Assembly: GCA_934648845.1 (NCBI GenBank)
Contig: CAKUFS010000027.1
Coordinates: 1 to 31,718, forward strand
DNA length: 31,718 nucleotides
Direction of reading: 5' to 3'
Source of the DNA: an uncultured Eggerthellaceae bacterium
Lineage (GTDB): Bacteria > Actinomycetota > Coriobacteriia > Coriobacteriales > Eggerthellaceae
Program-made: the position numbers and the translations under genes
Notes under the pieces: generated by a model
Told to the model about the DNA's origin: nothing
Database searches by the model: none
Seen by the model: the letters and a program-made list of their open reading frames with translations, nothing else
Shown here: in pieces, positions 23,636 to 30,351 of the stretch
Layout: each line of letters starts with the position of its first letter
Numbering within the stretch: the stretch's first letter is position 1

Positions 23636-24472
23636 ATGCCTGTTCAATCAGTATCCGATACCGCACAAGACATTCTTCGCCCTTATCGGGGGACAAAGGA
23701 TGCGGAGCTTATCACGTTTAAGGGAAAAGGCCACGATTATGGTCTGTTTGTCGCGGAGTCGAAGAATGTGATAGAGCGCGCGTTGGCTGCCGGTTGCTCT
23801 GTGCAGTCCCTTTTCGTGGAGGCGCATTGGGCAACGCATGAGCGTGCGTTGATGGAGCGCGTTGCCGCGCAGTACCCCGATGTTCCTCAGGTAATTGCAA
23901 CACACGAAGAGTTCCGTCAGGTCACAGGATACGAAACAACGCGCGGCGCCTTAGCGTGCTTCGCCCGTCCTGCGCCTTTGGATCCTGCGGCGTTGCTTAA
24001 AGACGTGCATCGTGTGGCAATTTTGGAGGACATTACGAACTACACGAATATCGGCGCGATCTTTCGCAGTGCCGCTGCATTGAACATTGATGCCGTGCTA
24101 CTTACGCCTTCTTGCCATGACCCTTTGTTCCGTCGCGCATCGCGCGTTTCCATGGGGACGGTGTTTCAAGTTCCGTGGGCGCGTATCGGTCGCAAGAGCG
24201 ATTGGGTGGAAGACGGCTGTGCGCTTTTGCATGGGCGCGGTTTCAAAACGGCGGCATTGGCGCTGGTGGACGACAGTCTTTCATTGGAAGATCCTGCTTT
24301 GAAGGAATGCGATCGACTTGCGTTGGTGTTGGGAACCGAGGGCGATGGATTGCGCCAAAGTACGATTGCGACCTGCGATTATACGGTGAAAATACCTATG
24401 CGCGAAGGTGTTGATTCCCTGAACGTTGCCGCAGCAAGTGCTGTTGCATTTTGGGAGCTGCGCGTGCGATAG
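23636..24472 (+). CDS. SpoU/TrmH-family RNA 2'-O-methyltransferase
   Basis: A 278-residue protein with the three motifs of the SPOUT trefoil-knot methyltransferases: NYTNIGAIFRSAAAL (motif 1), LVLGTEGDGL (motif 2) and the C-terminal IPMREGVDSLNVAAASAVAFWE (motif 3, split here as IPMREGVDSLN followed by VAAASAV). The N-terminal ~110 residues look like the substrate-binding domain typical of larger TrmH/RlmB-like proteins. It would methylate a ribose 2'-OH in rRNA or tRNA using S-adenosylmethionine; which RNA cannot be told. ATG 23636 is preferred over GTG 23630, since GAAGGAGG ends 7 bases before it. Repeat elements lie on both sides. Confidence 0.92.
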   Translation: MPVQSVSDTAQDILRPYRGTKDAELITFKGKGHDYGLFVAESKNVIERALAAGCSVQSLFVEAHWATHERALMERVAAQYPDVPQVIATHEEFRQVTGYETTRGALACFARPAPLDPAALLKDVHRVAILEDITNYTNIGAIFRSAAALNIDAVLLTPSCHDPLFRRASRVSMGTVFQVPWARIGRKSDWVEDGCALLHGRGFKTAALALVDDSLSLEDPALKECDRLALVLGTEGDGLRQSTIATCDYTVKIPMREGVDSLNVAAASAVAFWELRVR

Positions 24473-24623
24473 CGTTGGGCGTCTGACCAGCAGCGTAGTG
24501 CTTGCGCTTCGTTGTTGGCGCCGCTTCGCCGTGGGTGCTTGATCTTGCATTGCGATTTATGCCGCGCATCGTTGCTTTCTTCTGGCCTGCTATTCGGAAT
24601 TGCGCGGCATCTCGTGCTCTCTT

Positions 24624-24858
24624 GTTGTGAAAACGCCCCTGGATTCGGGCAAACCGACGATAATCGGTGGTTGGATGCTCCGAAAAAGCCCTTTTAGACG
24701 GTTCGAATCGGTAAACGAAAATCGTTTTTTACATAACACCAGGTCAGAGAAATGTATCGATTCGATGACAAGGGCCTGATCGTGCAACTAGCGGGTCCAG
24801 CGAAGCTTGTACCACCGATTATCGTCGGTTTGCTCGAGTTTGCCCCCGATATTTCAAC
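24624..24858. repeat. Long quasi-palindromic element, copy B (235 bp)
   Basis: A perfect 23-bp inverted repeat (24649-24671 and 24811-24833) is extended outward by 25-base ends that pair only in part (GTTG... at 24624, ...CAAC at 24858). The left end GAAAACGCCCCTGGATTCG resembles copy A's GAAAAAATGCCCCTGAATTCG; the right end (on the - strand GGGGGCAAACTCG) resembles copy A's GGGCCAAACTCG. The 139-bp interior has a small hairpin ending in TTTTTT (about 24713-24731) and no gene. The rest of the interval between the methyltransferase and MATE genes (24473-24623, 24859-24939) shows nothing further. Confidence 0.85.
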
Positions 24859-24939
24859 GAGCACTCGCGTTGCCCGCATTTCAGGATTGCGGTTCGGTAA
24901 CGCGTCTTGCGTTTCCGTGCCAAACTGTACCCCTTCCGC

Positions 24940-24945
24940 TAGAAT
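24940..24945 (+). promoter_or_regulatory. -10 box for a probably leaderless MATE mRNA
   Basis: TAGAAT ends 8 bases before the ATG at 24954 and there is no Shine-Dalgarno sequence between them. This spacing would start transcription at or next to the A of ATG, the arrangement of leaderless actinobacterial genes. No clear -35 is seen. Confidence 0.55.
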
Positions 24946-24953
24946 AGCCACCC

Positions 24954-26312
24954 ATGGGAAAAATCATTGACATGGGCAAGCATTTCACCACCGGCAACTT
25001 GCTGCGCTACGCCGCTCCAAGTATGGCGATGGTCCTGTTCACGAGCATCTATGGTATTGTGGACGGCTTCTTCATTTCCAATTATGCGGGAAAAACCGCA
25101 TTCGCGGCTGTCAATTTGATTATGCCGTTCATTATGATTCTGGGCACGCTGGGTTTCATGATGGGTACGGGCGGTGGCGCCATTGTTGCACAGACGCGGG
25201 GCAGCGGCGATGACGCGAAAGCGAACAGCTATTTCAGTACCATTATTTGGTTTTCCCTGGCGGCGGGCTTAACGCTTGCTGTTATCGGCGCGATTTTCAT
25301 GGAACCGGTTGCTCTTGCTCTGGGCGCAAGCGTCGATATGCTGGGCGACTGCGTGTTGTACGGTCGCATCAGCATGATTTCGCTCGCGTTCTTCATTTTG
25401 CAATTCGCGTTTCAGCCCCTTTTTGCTACGGCGGGCAAGCCTCATCTGGGCTTTGTCGTTACGGTGGCAAGTGGCGTGACGAACATCATTCTTGACTGGC
25501 TGTTAGTGGGCGTTCTTGGGTGGCAAGTCGTAGGAGCCGCAAGCGCAACCGTGGCCTCTGAGCTTTTAGGCGGCATTGTTCCGCTGATCTACTTCTTGAG
25601 TCCGAACAGCAGCTTTCTTCGTTTGGGAAAGCCCCGCGCTGATTGGCGTCTTTTAGGCAAGGTGTGCGTCAATGGTTCGTCTGAAATGATGTCGATTATT
25701 GCTTCGAGCGTTGTCGCTATGCTCTACAACTTCCAGCTTATGGCATATTTGGGCGAAGATGGCGTTTCCGCGTACGGCGTAATCATGTACGCTGGCATGA
25801 TTTTCGGTGCGGTGCTGCAAGGTTATTGCATGGGCACGGCGCCGCTTATGAGTTATCAGCACGGTGCGCAAAACGGCAAGGAAAAGCGCAGCCTGTTGCG
25901 CCACGCTTTCGCGATAACGGGCGTTATGGGCCTTACGATGTTCGTGCTTGCGCAGCTTTTTGCCCCCAGCCTTGCCCAGCTGTTCGTGGGTTACGATCAC
26001 GAACTCTATGATTTGACCATTCATGCATTCCGTACCTATGCGCTGTGCCTGCTTTTTGTCTACTTTTCACTGGTTGGTTCATCGACGTTCACCGCACTCG
26101 GAAATGGCCTGATTAGTGCTGTGATTTCGTTTGGCCATACGCTTGTGTTCGAATGCGGCGCGGTTTTGATCCTGCCGGTGCTTTTCGGCATCGATGGCAT
26201 TTGGTATGCCATTTTCGTGGCGGAAGTTGCGTCCACCATTCTGGTCATCTTCTTTCTGTGTCGCCTTGGGCGTCGCTATGATTTGCGTCCGTTTTTCAAA
26301 GAGAAGAAGTGA
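24954..26312 (+). CDS. MATE-family efflux transporter
   Basis: A 452-residue polytopic membrane protein of the multidrug and toxic compound extrusion family, with about twelve hydrophobic helices in two similar halves. Landmarks are the N-terminal PSMAMVLFTSIYGIVDGFFI followed by FMMGTGGGAIVAQ, and in the second half SVVAMLYNFQLMAYLGEDGVS followed by the AVLQGYCMGTAPLMSYQHGA stretch, both typical of MepA-like members. Such proteins exchange cations (Na+ or H+) for organic compounds. The substrate cannot be told from sequence. The stop overlaps a possible GTG start of the cysteine-rich mini-protein gene that follows, so the two are probably co-transcribed. ATG 24954 has no SD (see the -10 entry). 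Confidence 0.92.
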   Translation: MGKIIDMGKHFTTGNLLRYAAPSMAMVLFTSIYGIVDGFFISNYAGKTAFAAVNLIMPFIMILGTLGFMMGTGGGAIVAQTRGSGDDAKANSYFSTIIWFSLAAGLTLAVIGAIFMEPVALALGASVDMLGDCVLYGRISMISLAFFILQFAFQPLFATAGKPHLGFVVTVASGVTNIILDWLLVGVLGWQVVGAASATVASELLGGIVPLIYFLSPNSSFLRLGKPRADWRLLGKVCVNGSSEMMSIIASSVVAMLYNFQLMAYLGEDGVSAYGVIMYAGMIFGAVLQGYCMGTAPLMSYQHGAQNGKEKRSLLRHAFAITGVMGLTMFVLAQLFAPSLAQLFVGYDHELYDLTIHAFRTYALCLLFVYFSLVGSSTFTALGNGLISAVISFGHTLVFECGAVLILPVLFGIDGIWYAIFVAEVASTILVIFFLCRLGRRYDLRPFFKEKK

Positions 26313-26317
26313 AATCC

Positions 26318-26542
26318 ATGCGTCAGGAAACGTTTCGGTTTGCAATGAACAAGTGCTCGCAATGCGTTGGCAAGGCGCATTGCGCAAGCTGCGGGGAAGA
26401 CCTGGTGGAGTTGTTGTCGCTTGTTCGTGGAATTGAACGCGTGGAAGCCGATATGAAGAAGCGTACAATGATGGTTTGCTATACTTTCGACGAATCCGAT
26501 TTAGAGGACGAGCTAGAAGAACGCGGTGTTTTCCGGCTGTAG
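26318..26542 (+). CDS. Cysteine-rich mini-protein, HMA-like, first of a tandem pair
   Basis: The 74-residue product has an N-terminal C-S-Q-C-V-G-K-A-H-C-A-S-C motif (C-x2-C-x4-H-C-x2-C) followed by a pattern compatible with a small beta-alpha-beta ferredoxin-like fold (ELLSLVRGIERVEADMKKRT, then CYTFDESDLEDELEERGVF), as in heavy-metal-associated (HMA) domains. Classic HMA domains have one CxxC, so four cysteines and a histidine suggest a different or extra metal site. Function is not established; metal chaperone or sensor is inferred. GTG 26309, overlapping the MATE stop, is an alternative start giving 77 residues. Confidence 0.75.
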   Translation: MRQETFRFAMNKCSQCVGKAHCASCGEDLVELLSLVRGIERVEADMKKRTMMVCYTFDESDLEDELEERGVFRL

Positions 26543-26655
26543 ATTTGCGGCTTGCAAAAGGTGGGCGTCCGCAATGGCTCTTGACCGCAACAAGGTGCGC
26601 GTCAAGACTGCGCAGCGTCCTTCGCGAGCAATTTTGAGAGAGGCTAAGAGAAGTT

Positions 26656-26871
26656 ATGGATATGCGTATCACGTATTATCGTTGCCAGACCTGTAAAGAG
26701 CAAGTGCATTGCGATGGATGCGAGAAACTGCTGGTCAAGCAGCTGTCAGAAGAGCCTGAAATTCGAAACGTACAGGTGAACATGACGGCGAAAACGTTGT
26801 CGCTGGATACCACGCTTGATGCGGACACCTTGGAAGAAGTGCTGGAGGACGTTGGCCTGTATTGCGCCTAG
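26656..26871 (+). CDS. Cysteine-rich mini-protein, HMA-like, second of a tandem pair
   Basis: The 71-residue product has the same motif with the same spacing (C-Q-T-C-K-E-Q-V-H-C-D-G-C) as its neighbour, and the same downstream pattern (LVKQLSEEPEIRNVQVNM, then DADTLEEVLEDVGLYC). The two are clearly paralogues but share few other residues, so the duplication is old and the cysteine spacing has been kept. ATG 26656 has AAGAGAAG just upstream. The 113 bp between the pair contains an imperfect TTGAC/GTCAA hairpin (26582-26606) and no gene. A further Cys near the C terminus is present only here. Confidence 0.78.
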   Translation: MDMRITYYRCQTCKEQVHCDGCEKLLVKQLSEEPEIRNVQVNMTAKTLSLDTTLDADTLEEVLEDVGLYCA

Positions 26872-26930
26872 CGCACGAACGCAGCAGTAGGTCTTGCGCC
26901 TGCATTCGCACTCACCGAGCCCAAGGCTTC

Positions 26931-26963
26931 GACCACGCACGATGTCGTGCGCGGTCTTGCTCT
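26931..26963 (+). terminator. Probable terminator after the mini-protein pair
   Basis: A 12-base arm (GACCACGCACGA, 26931-26942) pairs with 26945-26956 with one mismatch, followed by TTGCTCT. The tail is only moderately T-rich, so efficiency is uncertain. Confidence 0.6.
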
Positions 26964-26965
26964 AT

Positions 26966-26995
26966 TAGGAAATAACACGAACGTTTTGTTTCCTA
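26966..26995. repeat. Inverted repeat between mini-protein and small-protein genes
   Basis: TAGGAAA (26966-26972) and TTTCCTA (26989-26995) surround an A/T-rich loop. It lies in the promoter-proximal region of the next gene and could be an operator or a second stem of the terminator. Confidence 0.45.
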
Positions 26996-27074
26996 TTGAT
27001 AAATATTTGCTCGCTTGTTCGCCTCGCCGCGCGCTTTGCAGTAGCATAGCTCTTGTAGAGTAGAGAGGTGTGTC

Positions 27075-27263
27075 ATGGCTATAGAAAGATATCTTGTTCA
27101 TCGCGTAAGCTTTGATCGTGGCGTTAAACTTCCTGTTCTGGATGGGCGTTTCGGCGTTTCCATGAAGGACGATCAAACGATGGTATTTGACGACGTTGCG
27201 GAAGCCGAAGCGTTTGTTCGTGCTCTTTCAAGAGCTATTGCCGCCTACAAAGGCGAAGAATAA
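27075..27263 (+). CDS. Small hypothetical protein
   Basis: A 62-residue, mostly charged protein with no cysteines or hydrophobic helix. It seems to have two short beta strands followed by a helix (AEAEAFVRALSRAIAAYKG). I do not recognise a family. GAGAGGTG upstream of the ATG and a strong terminator downstream support a real gene. A weak -10 (TAGCAT, 27042-27047) without a good -35 precedes it. Confidence 0.65.
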   Translation: MAIERYLVHRVSFDRGVKLPVLDGRFGVSMKDDQTMVFDDVAEAEAFVRALSRAIAAYKGEE

Positions 27264-27291
27264 ATCTCAAGAAAAACAAATGATAAGATGA

Positions 27292-27330
27292 AAGCGGGGG
27301 ATGCCAGCTGGACATCCCCCGCTTCGTTGT
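27292..27330. terminator. Strong terminator between convergent genes
   Basis: A perfect 12-bp stem (27292-27303 with 27313-27324, AAGCGGGGGATG / CATCCCCCGCTT) lies between the small + strand gene and the flavin reductase-like gene on the - strand. The arms carry A on one side and T on the other, so it can serve both directions. Confidence 0.85.
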
Positions 27331-27401
27331 CGCCTTCGTTTGCGTGGCGTTGTCATCGCTTTTGCGCGTGTTGCGTGCGAGCCCACCACGCTGCGCGAAC
27401 G

Positions 27402-27983
27402 CTAGTTGCTCTTTGCGAATGCCGCTTTGATCTCGGCAATGTAAAGGCGATGCTGATCTTGCGTGGTGTACCAACGCTCCCACAAGGCGCTGTTCTTGTA
27501 GCATTCGCGGGGAAGCTCCTGCTCGCAAATTTTCTCGCAAACAAGAACCAGGCGCGATTCCTCAATGAACGGCGTGTGCACGTGTTCGCCCAGGCCGATC
27601 TTCTCGTCGTGGGTTAAATCGACGCCGCACCAGCCAGTGTGCAGACCGGCCGATTCGATTTTATGTGGATCATCCCAGCCGTGCGCTGTGCCCAGATACG
27701 TTTTCGCTTTGTCGTGCTCATCGCTCAGAAAATCAACGGTGAACAGGGGTTCTTGATCCATCAGGTGGCGAGAGTAGCGGTATTTTTCACCACGCACCAC
27801 CACAAACGCTACAGGCACGTTCCACATAACGCCCAATCCGCCCCACGCAGCTGTCATGGCGTTTGCGCCTGTGGTGGGGTTGCCCATGACAAGCTCCATG
27901 TAGTCTTTGCCAATGGCTTTGAACACGTTTTCCGTAAGATCCCAGGGGTTAATCTCGTCAAACCCTTTAAGTTTTTTAACCAC
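27402..27983 (-). CDS. Flavin reductase-like domain protein
   Basis: A 193-residue protein of the flavin reductase-like FMN-binding split-barrel family. The early NPTTGANAMTAAWGGLGVMWNVPVAF-type stretch (the turn before VVVRGEKYR) corresponds to the FMN phosphate site, and RHLMDQEPLFTVDFLSDE is a typical central strand. In such proteins flavin is reduced by NAD(P)H or bound tightly for an unknown redox job; many gut anaerobes have several. The start is GTG 27983, preceded by AGGAGA 6 bases upstream on the - strand; the promoter TATAAT lies about 40 bases away. Substrate unknown. Confidence 0.82.
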   Translation of the reverse strand: MVKKLKGFDEINPWDLTENVFKAIGKDYMELVMGNPTTGANAMTAAWGGLGVMWNVPVAFVVVRGEKYRYSRHLMDQEPLFTVDFLSDEHDKAKTYLGTAHGWDDPHKIESAGLHTGWCGVDLTHDEKIGLGEHVHTPFIEESRLVLVCEKICEQELPRECYKNSALWERWYTTQDQHRLYIAEIKAAFAKSN

Positions 27984-28020
27984 GGTGTCTCCTAACTTTG
28001 AAACGGTGAATGCAACTTGA

Positions 28021-28026
28021 ATTATA
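28021..28026 (-). promoter_or_regulatory. -10 box of the flavin reductase-like gene
   Basis: Read on the - strand this is a perfect TATAAT, 38-43 bases upstream of the GTG start. No recognisable -35 is found. Confidence 0.55.
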
Positions 28027-28033
28027 CGTGCTG

Positions 28034-28062
28034 TTCGGTATTCCGTGCGTTCAGGGTATACT
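28034..28062 (+). promoter_or_regulatory. Divergent promoter of the DUF1653 gene
   Basis: TATACT (28057-28062) with TTCGGT at 17 bp (28034-28039) as a weak -35. It lies back to back with the opposite promoter, so one regulator could control both genes. Confidence 0.5.
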
Positions 28063-28105
28063 TTATTCAGGATAAAAATAGGAAAGCCGTTCGAAAGGCA
28101 CGCAT

Positions 28106-28357
28106 ATGCGCGAATTGAAAATCAAGGGAATCTATCGGCATTTCAAAGGCGATTTGTATCTTGTCGAGGACATTGCGCGTCATTCAGAGACCGATGAAGA
28201 GCTTGTTGTGTATCGGAAGCTTTACGGCGATTGTTCTTTGTGGGTTCGTTCGCTTGATCTTTTCTTGTCCGAAGTCGATCATGAGAAATACCCCGAAGTT
28301 GAGCAGCGTTATCGTTTCGAGCTGCAAAACATTCCGAGTGTGGCCCATAAAGACTAA
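28106..28357 (+). CDS. DUF1653 family protein
   Basis: An 83-residue protein matching the DUF1653 pattern: GIYRHFKGDLYLVEDIARHSET near the N terminus (read as GIYRHFKG then LYLVEDIARHS), followed by ELVVYRKLYGDCSLWVRSLDLFLSEV. The family is a small SH3-like-looking domain of unknown function found in many bacteria. The start ATG 28106 follows a weak SD (GAAAGG). The stop codon lies inside the stem of the downstream hairpin. Confidence 0.85.
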   Translation: MRELKIKGIYRHFKGDLYLVEDIARHSETDEELVVYRKLYGDCSLWVRSLDLFLSEVDHEKYPEVEQRYRFELQNIPSVAHKD

Positions 28358-28383
28358 ACGCCGCAGTTTGAGGCGGCGTTTAG
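28354..28383 (+). terminator. Hairpin after the DUF1653 gene
   Basis: A perfect 11-bp stem (CTAAACGCCGC / GCGGCGTTTAG, loop of 8) begins within the stop codon. No T tract follows, so it may stabilise the 3' end rather than terminate strongly. Confidence 0.6.
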
Positions 28384-28587
28384 GGCCTGGAAAGTGGCGG
28401 TAGGTTGCGCATGGGAAGGCGGCGGTCGCGGCACCAGGGAGCCATGGCGGGTTCCGGGACATCAGGCGGCTCTGGCGTTTAGAAGGCCCGGGAAGGCCTT
28501 GGGCATCGGGCAGCCCGAGACTCGGAAGGCCCCAAGGTCGCGGCGCGCAGGTGGCTTCAGCGCCCCGAGAAGCACCGGTTGCGCTCG
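28384..28587. other. GC-rich structured intergenic block
   Basis: This 204-bp interval is visibly richer in G+C than its surroundings. It has nested inverted repeats, for example CCTTGGG (28497-28503) with CCCAAGG (28531-28537) enclosing CGGG/CCCG, and several AAGGC-containing repeats. No gene is supported on either strand. It precedes the 3' end of the patatin gene. Confidence 0.5.
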
Positions 28588-29550
28588 TTACGGCTTTGCC
28601 AGGTACTCTTGTAGCGAGCTCCATGTCTCCATGGCCTGCTCGTAGCCTTGTCCGTACAAGTCGAGCAGCTTTTCGGGGTCGCGCTCCATGTGGTCTATTT
28701 CCACGGCTTTCTGTGGACGAATAAGGAAGATGTTGCCCTCGTCTGCTTCGCGTTGCAGGCGGCGGTACAGGCGGTTGTACTCGTAGTGGCGGTATTCCAC
28801 GCGCTCGCAGAAATATGGGTAGTCGCTGTAGGCGGTACGCATGAGCGCCATGAGCTTGTTAGGTTGCTTTTTGTAGCCAGCGGCTTGCGTAAGCACCACA
28901 ATCTGCTTTTTTGTTCCCGTGGCCAGCGAATAATCCAGCGGCACGCTGTCGCAGGGTCCGCCGTCGAGCAGCTTTTTGCCATCGACTTCCACGATTTGGC
29001 TCACAAGCGGCATGCTCGAAGTGGCAATAAGATACGGCGTGTCCTTTTCGTAATCCGTGATTTCGTGGTAATCCGCCTCGCCCGTTTCCAAATTGCTGCT
29101 CACGGCAACAACGCGGACAGGGGAGTCGTTGTAGGCGGCGGGATCAAGCGGATCAAGTTCGTGCGGCACTTTGTCAAAGGCAAAGTCGCGTCCGAATGCA
29201 TTGCCGGTAAGGGCGAAGCTTTTCATGGAAAGGTAACGCGGGTCGTCGCAGTACTTCAGGTTCAGGAAGCAGCTGCGGCCCAGAAGACCCGCCGCATAGC
29301 ATGATCCGGTGAGCGCGCCAGCCGATGTTCCTACGATGAGCTGCGGAAAGAACTTCTTTTCCATCCAGAAATCAAGAACGCCTGCGGTGAATTGACAGCG
29401 CATGGCTCCGCCTTCAAGCACCAGATTGCACGGGGTAATGGTGGCGCCCAGCCAAGCAGGAGTTTGGTAGCGATACGTTTGTTCGCCCGTCGCTTCGCTT
29501 GATGCTGCGTTTGTGGTGACGATGGGCTCGTTTTGTTCGGAGGTCTGCAT
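28588..29550 (-). CDS. Patatin-like phospholipase family protein
   Basis: A 320-residue protein with the patatin catalytic dyad: nucleophile Ser76 in GTSAG (74-78) and Asp196 in LLDGG (194-198). The oxyanion-hole motif is VLEGGAMRC at 44-52. The C-terminal third (about 250-320) with RLQREADEGNIFLIRPQKA corresponds to the DUF6363-type tail found in bacterial YjjU-like members, which are presumed lipid acyl hydrolases. The first ~30 residues are polar and probably disordered. The ATG at 29550 is chosen because CAGGAGC lies upstream; a start at 29652 would add residues unlike the family and would cross the promoter. Confidence 0.9.
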   Translation of the reverse strand: MQTSEQNEPIVTTNAASSEATGEQTYRYQTPAWLGATITPCNLVLEGGAMRCQFTAGVLDFWMEKKFFPQLIVGTSAGALTGSCYAAGLLGRSCFLNLKYCDDPRYLSMKSFALTGNAFGRDFAFDKVPHELDPLDPAAYNDSPVRVVAVSSNLETGEADYHEITDYEKDTPYLIATSSMPLVSQIVEVDGKKLLDGGPCDSVPLDYSLATGTKKQIVVLTQAAGYKKQPNKLMALMRTAYSDYPYFCERVEYRHYEYNRLYRRLQREADEGNIFLIRPQKAVEIDHMERDPEKLLDLYGQGYEQAMETWSSLQEYLAKP

Positions 29551-29580
29551 GGCGTGCTCCTGTCTTTTTGTCTGTAACGC

Positions 29581-29613
29581 AAGCGTGACGCTTGTTGTTC
29601 GTGCGTCATTATA
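29581..29613 (-). promoter_or_regulatory. Patatin promoter region with palindrome
   Basis: On the - strand a perfect TATAAT (29613-29608) lies about 60 bases upstream of the ATG. Downstream of the expected start, AAGCGT-G-ACGCTT (29581-29593) is a perfect palindrome with 6-base arms, a possible operator. Confidence 0.5.
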
Positions 29614-29843
29614 GCTTGCCGGCGCGGCTCTTCGCGCGAAAGGGATGTGCATTATGCCGAATCTGTTGCCACACCGTAGGATTGCCGCAAGGTAAACAGC
29701 ATGTAAGGGAATACAATGGAATCGTGATTGCGCATGCGGAAAGCTGCTGCGACGTGTTCGTGCTGGGACCGCGTGGCAGCGTTCTTGATCTTGATACGTA
29801 TGGGCAATTTTATTCAGACCAAGTAATATTTCAGGAGGCAGTT

Positions 29844-30155
29844 ATGGTTGAATCAATCACGTCTCAGCAATTCAAGGATTCCGTTCTTTCGGGAAAAGGT
29901 CGCATTCTGGTGGATTTTTCTGCCGTGTGGTGTGGTCCGTGCCGCATGCTTGCGCCGCTCGTGGATCAGCTGGCGGAAGAGAAAGCCGGCCAGCTTACGG
30001 TGTACTCTGTTGATGTGGACGTTTGCCCCGATGTTGCGGGTGCGTTCGGTGTGAGTGCCGTTCCCACGCTTATTTTGTTCGAAGACGGCAAGCCGCTGCG
30101 TCAGACCATGGGTGCGCAGCCTATCGAGCGTCTGCGCGAGTTCGTGGAGGCATAG
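29844..30155 (+). CDS. trxA: Thioredoxin
   Basis: A 103-residue thioredoxin with the active site WCGPC (Cys30 and Cys33) and the cis-proline loop SAVPTLILF. It reduces disulfides in cytoplasmic proteins. ATG 29844 is strongly supported by AGGAGG 7 bases upstream and by family length. The reading frame stays open for a further 250 bases upstream, but that part matches nothing and is taken as 5' leader. A TACAAT at 29712-29717 may be its -10. No thioredoxin reductase gene lies beside it. Confidence 0.95.
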   Translation: MVESITSQQFKDSVLSGKGRILVDFSAVWCGPCRMLAPLVDQLAEEKAGQLTVYSVDVDVCPDVAGAFGVSAVPTLILFEDGKPLRQTMGAQPIERLREFVEA

Positions 30156-30252
30156 CCCCTCTGGTTCTTTGATCTTGCTTTGCAAAACTCATGAACTTGC
30201 TGTTTATTACGTGGATTTGAGGGGTGTGGTGAAATCGGGTCGCTCGCGCGCA

Positions 30253-30280
30253 TTTCTTTATAAATGGAATCTGCTACAAT
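30253..30280 (+). promoter_or_regulatory. Probable promoter of prfA
   Basis: TACAAT (30275-30280) with TTTCTT (30253-30258) at 16 bp. The start would lie near 30287, giving a leader of about 65 nt before the prfA ATG. Confidence 0.5.
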
Positions 30281-30351
30281 ATATGGTTGCAAAAATCGAG
30301 CGCCTATGATGGGCGCGTTTCACGAGCATATGACATTTAAGGAAGATATCC

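Noticed and set aside
23261..23647. Open frame on the - strand through the repeat region (128 codons)
   Set aside because: It runs through quasi-palindromic element A and the 33-bp palindrome; the sequence is low in family-like pattern and has no SD.
24690..24716. GGTTCGAATC in element B, similar to a tRNA T-loop
   Set aside because: No matching acceptor, D or anticodon arms can be drawn around it; treated as coincidence.
29592..29843. In-frame N-terminal extension of thioredoxin
   Set aside because: AGGAGG directly precedes the ATG at 29844 and the protein then has the normal thioredoxin length; the extension matches nothing.
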